From positions 2,259,007-2,323,006 of the forward strand of contig SCFE01000017.1 of assembly GCA_004352715.1 (NCBI GenBank): a stretch of DNA of 64,000 bases. Reading direction: 5' to 3'. How positions within the stretch are numbered: position 1 is the first letter of the stretch; each line of letters starts with the position of its first letter. Below, piece after piece: positions 23,782 through 35,900 of the stretch. The position numbers and the translations under genes were made by a program. The DNA is from Hofstenia miamia (taxonomy: Eukaryota > Xenacoelomorpha > Acoela). The notes beneath the pieces were generated by a model. It made no database searches. It was not told the origin of the DNA and saw only the letters and a list, made by a program, of their open reading frames with translations.

Positions 23782-24799
23782 CAGGGTGGGAAATTTTTCA
23801 CTTTTTTGACTCATGACTCAGCCCAGCCCATTTGATACTGACTCACAACCCGGCCCGTTTGCTATTGACTCTGGACCCAACCCGGCCCATCTACCGGAGA
23901 CTCGCGACACGACCCGTCTAAACCTACACGTAACCCATTCCTATCGAAGAAGAAGAACTGGCATAATGAATACAAGAATGTTATTTAACATAAATGAATA
24001 AATGCAACACAAAAATAACTAAAATCCATTAATCTTTAGGAATAACAAGGATTCAAATGTTTTACTCCCTAAACTGTTTTTCAAGTCTATCAAAGTTCTT
24101 CTACCGATGCCAAAATGGTGTTCAGATAGTGCATTACTTACTTGAATCACAAAAAGCTTACTTGCAACTTTAGTTAGAGATTGATATTTATTTGTTTTAA
24201 GCTGCCAGTAGTGTAGTGAATCGTCATATTTAACTGTGAAATTTTGGTTCACAAATTCAATGTATTCTTCATGAATTGTTTTAGAAAAGAGTTTTGTGGA
24301 ACTACTGCTGTTTTCGTGTTCAACATGTCATTTACGATATCAAATTTTGCCTTCTTTGGTTGCGGATCAATAGTTTCAATGGTATTTGGATCAACATTTG
24401 ATTCTCAATTATAATAGGAGAAGGATAAAAACACTGATTTTATTTTTGTCCGATGGGGATTATTAAACTTACTATTATTTGAAGGAGAATTATAGATGAA
24501 GTTCTTGAATTTAAAATTAGGGTGTAATGCAGATGCAAGGATATGTAAATCCGTTGTAGATGTCCAATATTTTTCATTGAGAGCCGACCATAAATTCTTA
24601 GATAAAGTTTTAATGATGAGTGATTTGCTATCAACAGTATTACAATATGATTCGATTTTGTAGTGAACAGGTAACACCATTTGAATAGCAGGTTTAGAGC
24701 TATATTGTAAATAATTAAGGATAGTAGACATTGGCTTCAACCATTAAGATTAAGACTAACTAATCTAACAGTTAATGATAACAACTATATATGACCGTG
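23782..24799 (-). mobile_element. hAT relic, 1.0 kb, with 8-bp target duplication
   Basis: Begins CAGGGTGGGAAA at 23782, with clustered GACTC and ACCCGGCCC words just inside. Identical 8-bp flanks ACTTAGAT lie at 23774-23781 and 24800-24807. The right terminus (CACGGTC on the other strand) matches the left only weakly. Between them lie two pieces of hAT transposase in different frames, so the element is internally deleted and dead. Confidence 0.65.
24019..24740 (-). pseudogene. hAT transposase C-terminal remnant
   Basis: The upstream piece (24740-24405) ends with DLHILASALHPNFKFKNF, matching the hAT LDPRFK region. The downstream piece (24252-24019) reads HYWQLKTNKYQSLTKVA, then the degraded SER-like box SEHHFGIGRRT and LLFLKIN, the order of the hAT C-terminal dimerisation domain. 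Frames differ, and the N-terminal zinc finger and first catalytic region are absent. Confidence 0.75.
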
Positions 24800-24904
24800 A
24801 CTTAGATTAGGTCACTATATAATGTACATCAATGCAATAGCAGACGGTGACAGCTAAAGGCAACTATTTGATATTGACGAAGACAGTAAATTTTGTTGCT
24901 TAAG

Positions 24905-25140
24905 GTGCATTACACGAAATATTTCATGCTACGAAATGTTTTGTTGCGCGATGGCGTATAAAAATTGATTTCACGTGCTATCTTAATACATGCCCTTAAA
25001 AATATTTGTAGCAATTCCTCTAAAATGCCCTGCATTTTTATACCGTCACGAAATCTTTCTACATCGTGAATTAATACACATTGTACCCTTTCTTTAAAGG
25101 AAATGTTTGCTAGATTTTGGGGCAAATTGCATTTTATTCG
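24905..25140 (-). repeat. dispersed repeat, related to 6170-6410
   Basis: Shares AGATTTTGGGGCAA and CGATGGCG words in the same order and spacing as 6170-6410. The minus frame reads FAPK..ISFKERVQC. Family not recognised. Confidence 0.4.
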
Positions 25141-25981
25141 CCCATATATTTTCTTGAGAAGTCATTGAAAAAAGTATTTTTTCAATAGAATTTTCAAGCA
25201 AGTGTTTCAAGGAGAAATAAGATCGTTAAACATTCGCTGCATATCGTTTGACAACTCTCCGAAAGCGCTTTGTCAACGAACTCAAGCTTTTTTCATGATA
25301 TATTGCAGCAGTCCGGGAACTTACTATAATAATAATCATAAAACTAATTTAAAATTAAAGTAGTTGTTTTCAATCTTTGATGGCTTCAATAGACGCATGT
25401 ATATATATAGTTATATGCATGGATATCTGTGATTGGATAGTTTAGTATTTAACTACTAAGCTAACTTCATTGGAATCATATGTAGATTTTCCACTATTTT
25501 GTAGAAAATTATTTTGTTTGCAAACAATTTCTAACTGTCAAAAAATCAGCATAGAAACAGATTTTAAATTTAACTGAGACTTAGTATAAAATTTTGTACA
25601 TTTTACAAATATGATATTATAGAAAATTAAAAAAATTACGGCATTCATTAAAAATTCAGTAAATCTACAAAATTCGGCAAAATTCAACTGCAGACGATTG
25701 AAGTCGTCGATGCATGCGCGAATGCAAAAGCAAAACGGTACCTAGACACTTCATTCAAGTACTATATCATTTATCACCAACTGCACTGAGTATCATTCAT
25801 ATAAAACACTTGATAATGCTACGTTTGATAAAAGAAATGAAAAAAAGCTTCGAAAAATATGTGAGTACATGAATGATACTTTACAAAGTTCATACAGAGA
25901 TTGTAAATTTCGCCACCTTACCAATGTTTTAAAATTTATTTAAAAAGCACTAAAGGAAATATAAATGGAAGGCAGAAGGAT
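25141..25981. other. 3' flank of cadherin gene
   Basis: AT-rich sequence downstream of the cadherin stop codon; no other gene recognised. The 3' untranslated region presumably lies here. Confidence 0.5.
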
Positions 25982-26241
25982 TTAGACAGCATTATTGTTT
26001 GGATTGTCACCAAACATCGATGCCAGTTTTGTGAAAGGTGGTCCCCATTGGTTGAATTGGTCATAATCTGGGTCGCCATGATGTGCCTGATCTTCGGGAT
26101 GACTGAGATTTGTTCCACAGTCGGAGCCTACACCTTCATTGTGATACACCATCAATGTATCCCGCCCACCTCGGTCATCTGTTTCCTTATCTGCACCTGG
26201 AATACGTCCGTGAAGGTAAGGACCTACATCAGGGCTATGGC
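25982..26241 (-). CDS. cadherin exon 30 (terminal): beta-catenin-binding tail
   Basis: Encodes GADKETDDRGGRDTLMVY, NEGVGSD, and DYDQFNQWGPPFTKLASMFG, the hallmark catenin-binding end of classical cadherins, then a TAA stop. Phase matches exon 29 across a 7.5-kb intron. Confidence 0.93.
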
Positions 26242-29200
26242 CTAAATATAATAACTTGAAAGCATTGTGAAAACTTAACAAAATAAACGAGTTAATTGGA
26301 CAGATTCAGAAAATTATATTGGAATAAAATTTTGCAGGTCATATCAATTAATTATAACAAACACCGACAAAATGAAAAGATTTATTAATATCTTAGAAAG
26401 ACTACTTATATTTTGTAGGTTCTAAGTGTAGATATATGTTACACATCTTACTTGACGCAAAAAATTTCATCAACAGTTAAATTTCAATGAAAAACATATA
26501 AAACTTGGAAATATTTTTCGTGAACGATTTGAAAAATTAAATTTCAGTCAATTGTCTATTATCACCGATTTTCTTAAATATCTTCAAAAATATTTTGGAA
26601 AGTTCATTAAACTCGCGAATTAAGAATCCAGATTTCACAAAATTTTTGTCTAATAAACGTGTACACTCTAAAGAAACCACCACCCGTCCTCCTTTCTTAA
26701 TAATTTTAAAAGTTTGATTGAATGAAATAGGAGGCGTATAAATAACAAAAAGCCTATACTTGAAATTATATTATTATTTTAATAATTTGCATAGTGAAGC
26801 ACTTCCACTGTTATCGAATACACATCAGTTTATACTCGGGAAAATTTTCACATCGAAATGTCACTATTGCCACATTTACCATTGTTCAACTTGTTATTAG
26901 TGAATAGCAATTAGCTTAATTTTACATATATATATTTATATATATATATATATATTTAATTATTTAGTTTTCACAAACATTTATTTACTTTAAGCACAGC
27001 GTTCTACAAAAATTCAGATGTATTCACATTTACAAGCACATTAGATTAGATATGTAGTTCAGTACATTATAAATTTTGGTAGCATTGAGAAATTTAGCCG
27101 TTCAATGTAATCCAGAGAATAATTAACTTACTAAAATTTAAATTAGTTAGAAAAATGGATAGAATTTTAGTAAAAAAATAATCCTTCCTACGCTTTTATT
27201 CAAATATCTAAGAAAAATAAAATTTGAGGAGACCGGAGGTGTGCAAACGATTTTCCAAAATCGTAACATTTATGACTTAGCACATTCAATAATCATGAGC
27301 GCAATTATCACATGTACAGCCTGATATGAACAAGTTTTAAATATAATTTCAATTCACAGCTTGACTGCTCAATGAACATCAAACAGCTCTTAATTATGTT
27401 CACGTCTCTCAATTTCAAATACAACTAGTTGCGCGTATTAACCTGTCTTCTCCATATTCCCTCAATTTTCCATAATACAAATTTACTCTTTTTTCATAAT
27501 GAATAACTCAAATAATATGGCGTGCAGCAAAATTATACCAAGTTTTAATGGCTCTACAAACGAATCATTATATTATGAACTAAAACTTTTCAAAAATTTC
27601 ATCATAAGATTTTAAGGTTGGAACAAACTTATTTTTAGACCCGGAACATGTAGACTCATCAACTTCGAATAGCTTAAATTAACGATTAATTTTTACAGAC
27701 TTTTTAATTGTACGAAAATTTTTTTTAAAATTTGAGTTTTTGTCAGGAAATTTGCGCAAAAATTGATTGCATATGTACATGAAGAACATACATCATTTTC
27801 TTAGCAACTTGTGGACTTGTATTGCAAACTCTTTTCTAAAAGTTTGATTTTGCACGGCGTACACGCATGGGTTGATTAAAGAAGAGGATACAGCAAAATT
27901 TACACATATATGATAGATATCATCGTTTGGAGACATTGTGAAGCCCAGACGATAAGCCTTCCCAATAAAATATATGCAAATGAATATGTAAGATGGAAAT
28001 GTACATGCAACGAATACGGCGGTTACAATAACAGCTGTATATGTAAGCTTTTTGTTATTCTTCTGAAGACGTTCAGAGTCTTTCGCGTATCTTGAGCGAT
28101 TAAGAACTCTTTGAACAATCCTTAGATATGCAAAAACTATGATTGNNNNNNNNNNNNNNNNNNNNNNNNNNNNNNNNNNNNNNNNNNNNNNNNNNNNNNN
28201 NNNNNNNNNNNNNNNNNNNNNNNNNNNNNNNNNNNNNNNNNNNNNNNNNNNNNNNNNNNNNNNNNNNNNNNNNNNNNNNNNNNNNNNNNNNNNNNNNNNN
28301 NNNNNNNNNNNNNNNNNNNNNNNNNNNNNNNNNNNNNNNNNNNNNNNNNNNNNNNNNNNNNNNNNNNNNNNNNNNNNNNNNNNNNNNNNNNNNNNNNNNN
28401 NNNNNNNNNNNNNNNNNNNNNNNNNNNNNNNNNNNNNNNNNNNNNNNNNNNNNNNNNNNNNNNNNNNNNNNNNNNNNNNNNNNNNNNNNNNNNNNNNNNN
28501 NNNNNNNNNNNNNNNNNNNNNNNNNNNNNNNNNNNNNNNNNNNNNNNNNNNNNNNNNNNNNNNNNNNNNNNNNNNNNNNNNNNNNNNNNNNNNNNNNNNN
28601 NNNNNNNNNNNNNNNNNNNNNNNNNNNNNNNNNNNNNNNNNNNNNNNNNNNNNNNNNNNNNNNNNNNNNNNNNNNNNNNNNNNNNNNNNNNNNNNNNNNN
28701 NNNNNNNNNNNNNNNNNNNNNNNNNNNNNNNNNNNNNNNNNNNNNNNNNNNNNNNNNNNNNNNNNNNNNNNNNNNNNNNNNNNNNNNNNNNNNNNNNNNN
28801 NNNNNNNNNNNNNNNNNNNNNNNNNNNNNNNNNNNNNNNNNNNNNNNNNNNNNNNNNNNNNNNNNNNNNNNNNNNNNNNNNNNNNNNNNNNNNNNNNNNN
28901 NNNNNNNNNNNNNNNNNNNNNNNNNNNNNNNNNNNNNNNNNNNNNNNNNNNNNNNNNNNNNNNNNNNNNNNNNNNNNNNNNNNNNNNNNNNNNNNNNNNN
29001 NNNNNNNNNNNNNNNNNNNNNNNNNNNNNNNNNNNNNNNNNNNNNNNNNNNNNNNNNNNNNNNNNNNNNNNNNNNNNNNNNNNNNNNNNNNNNNNNNNNN
29101 NNNNNNNNNNNNNNNNNNNNNNNNNNNNNNNNNNNNNNNNNNNNNTATATATGTACAGGCCCGTAGCTACGGGGGGTTAGCAGGGGTCGATCCCCTCTGG

Positions 29201-32200
29201 ATGGTCAGGCAACCCCTCCTAGACAACAAAGCTAAAAGCAAAATCAGCATGCAAAAATAAAATTTGTTAATGCAGTTGTTGTAACATGGTTCCTAATAAT
29301 GCAATTCTAAGGAATATTTTGCCTATATTTTCAAAAAATTTTCGCGGGCTTCAACCCGCTTTTGATTACTTATTTGATCAATATACTAGATGATTTCACA
29401 AGTCAGCAAAATCCGCGTGCGCCCATAGATGCAACAAAAATAAAATGGTGTACAGACTTGGTAAAATTTTAGTTTATATTATAAAGAAAGTTGAAGTTCC
29501 CATCAACCCCTCCTAAATGCGCATCACCCACCCCCTTATATGATTATGCTGACTACGGGCCTGTATATATATATATATATAAACACAAGTTTGTTTGCGT
29601 CGCGGACGGTTGGTTTTCACTGGTGCTCCGTGTCTACGTTTTAAACAACTTCAAAGTTAGAGAAAGTTTCTCGTTTAACTCAGATTTCAAATTTGGCAAA
29701 TCCCCTTACTAGTGTGGATCATACCCCTAGAAATTTAACAGACAATTACCTCAAATAACTCAATTGAAGGTACATTTTCTACATAACAAAGACTTAGAAA
29801 GGTAATTGTTTCTATTCTATATTAACGGGACTATTCAATTGTGTAACTTTGCGTGATTACAACGTATTAGTTTACCAGACAAACTCAGGATACAATGCCT
29901 TTTTGCATTCAATGCGGTAAAAGGCAATCAACTCTTACAAATTTGAGCGGAAACACAATGTGCTCACAGTGCACTAAAGAAAAATATTCGACAGACTGCA
30001 ATATTTGCAAAAAGAAGGTTGAATCTAATGATGATAGAATCAAATGTGCGAAATGTAAGCATTTCTTCCATCTTACATGCACAGGAATAAATGTATCTGT
30101 TTTTGAAATTATGCAAGAAAAAGTAAAAATAAAAGGCAGCATTTCTTGGAATTGTGAGAACTGTATCTCAACTGATGTACATGTANTATCCTAGAGTATT
30201 ATGTTAAAAGGAATAATTTATCAATAGTTAATATTCAGGAAACTAAACTAGTACAAGAAATACATAGTGAAACACTGGCAATTGAGAATTACTATATGTT
30301 TCGGCTGGATAGAAACTGTGACATTGTGGGAAAAGACGGTGGCGGAGGATTAATTACATATGTGGATAAGAAATGGGCTATTCACAAACCGAAAGTCTTG
30401 CATGAAATCTCTGTTCGAGACATTGAGTTACTAGCTATTGCAAGTAGGCAAAATTTTTGCCAGCTATGTTTACATCTGTTGTAATCATAAACATGTATTT
30501 ACCACCTGATCGGAAAAAGGAAAATAGTGAGAAAATAATTAGAAGTACTCTAGTTGCATGTCTAAAACGATACCAACGAGCTTTTTTCATCATAACAGGA
30601 GATGCTAATCAAATGAAAGTCGGTTGTTTAGAAAGTATGGGTTTTAAAAACTGTGTCGACAGACACACATTTTTGCCTAACAGATCACAATTAGATATCG
30701 TCTACGTAACTAACCCTCAATTTTATAGCATTGAATACGAACCTCCTATTGGAGGATTCAATATCATGTATCACCTCAGTTTAGTGGGGATCCCAAGCAT
30801 CAGCAACAAAACAAAATTTGCAAACAAATGTAAGGATAGAGGAACGCAATTCGCGTTCGATCAAGATAAAATAGGCAAATGTTGAGCAAGGTAGACTGGG
30901 ATTTAATATTGGAGGACAACAATCTTAACCAAGTTTTTAAAAAAATTGAGGAAAAGATTTTAGGAATTATTTCTGAATGTAGAACACCTTGTTACTCACA
31001 ATATAGAACGGACAAAGTTAAAGATGATGAAATTGATTCACTGATAGTAGCAAAGAAGATAGCATTGAACAGCGGTAATCAAAAGCAGAGAAATTTTTTA
31101 CAGAGGCAAATTTCTAAACGAGTTCAACTCAATCGAAGAAGGAAAATTGAGGCAATGACCAGAGGAAATATTTATGACACAATAAATAGTAAGTTGAAAC
31201 CGAAACAAGAAAAAATTAGGATGACTGAATCAACAGCACACCTTCTAAATACACATTTTACTAGGTTTAATGGAGAAAAAGAAAATGACGTAGAGCTGGA
31301 AATCAAAGTTGTCAAAGAGAATTCGCCAACAGTTAGTGTTGAGCAAGTAAGAGATATATTGAGAAAGATTAAATGTGATAAATCAAAAGGTCTGTCAGAT
31401 ATTCCTACATGGGTATATAGAAACTTTAATGGAATTCTTTCTGTACTATATACGAAGATCTTTAATAAGTGTTTCGAAAAAAGAATTTACCCCGAAAATT
31501 GGAAGAAAGCATTAATGACGGCAATGCCGAGAACGGCAAATGTTATTGAAATAACTCCGGAAAATTTAAAATTTTTTCGTCCGATTACGGTGACTCCAGT
31601 AATTGCTAGAGTTATGGATAAATGTGTCGTTGATGTATACATGCAAAAGATGAAAGATACCTTAGATCCGTATCAATTTGCATATAAAGAAAATAATGGA
31701 ACAGTGGATATATTGCTATATACAATGCAAATTATATATACATGTCTTAATCTAACTGATACGTCAATTGTTCGAATGGTGTTTTTTGATTATTCCAGTG
31801 CATTTAATACAATTTTGCAAAACAAGACAATAAATAAGTTAGGCAAAACATCACCTTGGTTGGCAGATTGGGTAAAGGCATACATGACGAACTGGTCGCA
31901 AAGAATACGTTACGACAAAGATAAATGCACTGAAGAAGTAAAATTAGTTGTTGGACTTCCACAAGGCGGACCTTTGAGTGGGATACTGTTCACCGACCAA
32001 ACTAACGAAATATCCAATGAAAAATTAGATGCTGACAGGAACATCGCTGATATTTCAAAATACTCAGATGATATGAGAGTAATTGGAAAAATCAGATGCG
32101 AAAGTGCTACGGAAGACTTCAATGAATACAAAATAACAGTAAAAAAGGCAATTGAAGCTTCGGAAAGCAGAAACTTAAAAATGAATATTTCAAAAACAAA

Positions 32201-32865
32201 GGAATTAATTATTGCGCACCCGAACATCAGGAAAGAGTGTCTTACAAAAATAATTACTGAGAAAATTCGTGTTGGGAAAAATGAAATTGAAAATGTAAAA
32301 ACATTTAAATATCTAGGTCTCCACATTGACAGCTCTCTTTGTTGGAGTTCGCATGTTAATTATATAGTGAAAGTAGCGTACCTCAGAATACGAAAACTTA
32401 ATTATTTTATTAACTATCTGAAAGATGACATGAAAATGTTTGTATTCCGAACGTATATTTTACCCATCTATATGTATGCAGCGGAAGTATATGTTCCAGG
32501 ACTTTTAGAAAGTGAAAGGAAGAAATTGCGGAAACCAATTAGAATATTCTCAAAAATAGCAAAAATAGAGAAAATTATCCTGGTAGAGGAAGTTAATGGT
32601 GCTTTTGTCAAGAAATTTATAAGAACTGTAACAAAGATTAAAGAAAACGGAGATCATGTGCTTCATAAATCAATTCCTTTTTCAACATCAAAGTCAAGAT
32701 GCAAGATAACATTCCCAAAAGTTCAGTCGGTGCACTTTAAGAAATCGTTTATATATAACGCATGTACGTATATATTATACGGAACCTGCCCGCAGTTCCT
32801 ATAGTAATTGTCACGTTCCTTTTTACAAACAACTTTGTTGTTTTGTACAGGAAGTAAAGCGGACA

Positions 32866-32900
<35 letters not shown>

Positions 32901-35900
32901 GAACTGATTTTGTTTTAAGTAATAATAATGCTGGAATTTCTTTGTGTTTAGATTTTTTGTGGAATAAGGATCTAACTTTTATCACAATGTTAATTAATAC
33001 AGAAAGTCATTGTGCGCAGGCAACTTTATTTAAAAAAATGCTTTTAACCTGTTTTGTTTTCAATTATTTTTTTGTTTCCTAAGTTTTAAGGTCAGCATGA
33101 AACACAGAATGAAAAAACCTCGGAATTTGTCTATAAACCTAAATTATTTCAAAAATACTTTCGAATCAAAGATACATTCTAAAAACGAAATTCAATGTCC
33201 TTTGGTGATGAGAAAATCTTTGGAAACTGCCGATTTTAGGCAACTCTTTCCCAGACCGTTTCACCATTCTAGCTATTATTTTGTAATCTTAATACCTTAA
33301 AAAAGACTGTATATAAAAGTAATCTAGTTCAAAGGTCATAATCGTTTTAAATAATGGCATCTCGGCATTACCCAAAATCTTAATAAAATAATTAGCATTT
33401 CATTACTTTAAGTTTGTAGCTGTGTTATGCAATTACATGTGTATACTTTCGTAAATTGATATGAAACAAGTTTTTGCTTACTCTGAAAATGTTGAAAGAA
33501 AAGTAAAACGTACAATGTACAGCTTTCATTTATTGCTTAATATTTTCTTCTGATCATAGCTGATATTTGAAATATTTGGTTAATGAGTAACTGTGAGAAA
33601 TAGTCCAAATCTTTTCAAAAATCATATTATTGGAAACAAAGTTTAAAATTTTATTAGAAGAAAGTGTTGATATTTCGGAAGTGACATCTGATTTCTATTA
33701 CCACGACAAATCTAGAAATATGCCTACATAAAGTATTCCAGTACATTACCTATTGGAGTTCTAGCAGTCGGTGAAACACCGTTAGGTTCAACAGGTGTGC
33801 TCATCAAAAAAGGAGGGTCTATCGGTTTTCTTAGAGGCGCGATATTGAAATCCTGATCTTGTTGGCCGCCACCTTCAGTATTCGCAATTCCCACATTGTG
33901 ATCTACATCCAAATCTGATGTGAGCATTCCAGGCATGGTGCGCCTACCCTTGTATACCAAAAAGATGCAAAGTAACACTAAAAGACATCCGAGATCAGGA
34001 TAACTTCAAATTAACTTACGCAAAAGTATGATGATGCATAATATGAAAATTAGAATTGCTTCCAACGATAATGTACTCATCATGACTAAGGATTCAGAAA
34101 GCACTCCACATCTTTTCCCACTGTATGGTGCAACGCACTCGCAGTGAAACATTCGCGCTAAATTGATAATTGAAATAATGATAAGAAATTATCAGAGTAG
34201 GATTTCTTGGTTTGGTCTCAGAAGTCTCGACATTTTGAAAGAGACAACTAACCATTGATTAGTGTAAGAAAATTTCACTTTTTTCGTGTTTATCTTTATT
34301 TTTCAATGTTTCTACACTATATCGATGCTGCTGATTCCGAAAATGTTAACTATTTGATCATATCTTGGACACAAGAAAAGTCATGAGTAATTCTTCAATA
34401 AGCGTCACTGGAAAAACACCACCTCTTCCAAATACAACAGCATAATAGACCAAATTGGATTTTGTTTTTACACGTTTTTTTGAATTTTCAATCAAAATAA
34501 ACTTAAAGCCAAATTGATACAACAAGGATTGGCTGAGTTATTAAGAATTGCATTTTCGAACCAAAAGTAATTGTAATCACACATAGCCATTCATAACTTT
34601 TTTTCTGATAATGATGTCATCAAAATAATTTACATTTTTGGAATTAGCAAAATCGATTTGGTGTAGAAACACTAAAAATAGAGATAAACAATTTTTTGTT
34701 ACACACTACATTCACTATTCATCAAACTAAAAACCTAAAATTGAAAGCGCATTCTAACAAACGTAAATCTTATTTTAAAGTTCAAATTTTGGATTATAGT
34801 AGCAGTTAGTCTACAGACAAATTTATTATACTTCTATAATACAGATATAAAAAATCTAAATCTAAATTGAATAACTTTGCAGCACCTTTACGTTATCAAA
34901 TATGCTCCCCTTCTTTTGAAAGGTTTCCAATTAATTTGGCGGTTAAATATTTTCTACATTTATATTAAAAATATAGACTGTATTGAGTGACCTACCATCC
35001 TCATAATTTGTACACACTCCGTCGTTTAGACAAGGATTATCAGTTAGGCATTCGTTGATGTCAATACAAGTTTTTCCCATCATTTGCTTTCCGAATGGAC
35101 ATCTAAAATATATTGGTGAAACGATAATTCATAGAGCAAAGTTCTATCTAGAGTCGAGTCATAATCAACAAAGTCTTACACACAAGCCGCTGTTAAGAAA
35201 AATGGAGCGCATGTGAGAGTAAGAGGACAGTTAATGAAGGCACAATCATCGACATTGCATCCTTCTTCTATACTTTGGATGTAATCAATGCTAATGCCAT
35301 TAATCAAACTGTCTCTATCCACAGGTAGGAGCAAGCTATTAAATCGGATATCACTCATGCAACCTAAGTATATGTGATAGTTAGCAACTAGCCCATATAA
35401 TAAAATTCTTAATAGTGATTTTATTATAATTTAGAAGACTATTAATTGTTTTAGGAACATGTCCTCAATCACTGTTTACTAAATGCTTGCAACTAATTTC
35501 AGTCGTTGAAGCACTTTAGATTAATGAACTCATGAGAGTTTAGATTCAATTGAGTTCTGATGAAATTCCCAGGGTGCTCAAATATAATCACACATCATTT
35601 TCTTTGAATTAAGCAAGAATGCCGTCGGAAAGGAGATTTTCTATGCGGAGTCATCATTTTATTCAAATGTTCAAACAATTTAACACTTCAAAAATGAATA
35701 TTGCGAAATAAGCTATTAGATATATACTCATATCACGCGATGAGGTATGCTAACAATATTTTTCTATGGAAGCAATTCTCCTTACCATTGCTGTGTTGCA
35801 TTACTGAGTCCAAAATTGGCAAAATAGGATTATTAAAATTTGAAAAATTATATTGAAGTCAGATTTCAAAGCTGTTTAAAAATCGAATCTTTAGATTTTT

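Larger units (their letters stand above)
29895..32900 (+). mobile_element. non-LTR retrotransposon (CR1/Rex-like LINE): PHD, endonuclease, RT
   Basis: Antisense to the cadherin, in its last intron. In order: a PHD/RING-like zinc finger (29895-30176), an AP endonuclease (about 30200-30885) and a reverse transcriptase (30879-32804). It ends in a (CATA)n tail (32863-32900) instead of poly-A, as usual for CR1/L2-type LINEs. A single n at 30186 and two frame changes (about 30186 and 30460, then near 30880) break the upstream part; RT is open throughout. The 5' start is uncertain, probably between 29580 and 29890. Confidence 0.85.

Noticed and set aside
29170-29205. GGGGTCGATCCCC, reminiscent of a tRNA T-arm
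   Set aside because: No acceptor, D-arm or anticodon stem fits; it lies inside the hAT MITE.
31910-32326. 138-codon minus-strand frame
   Set aside because: Antisense shadow of the LINE reverse transcriptase.
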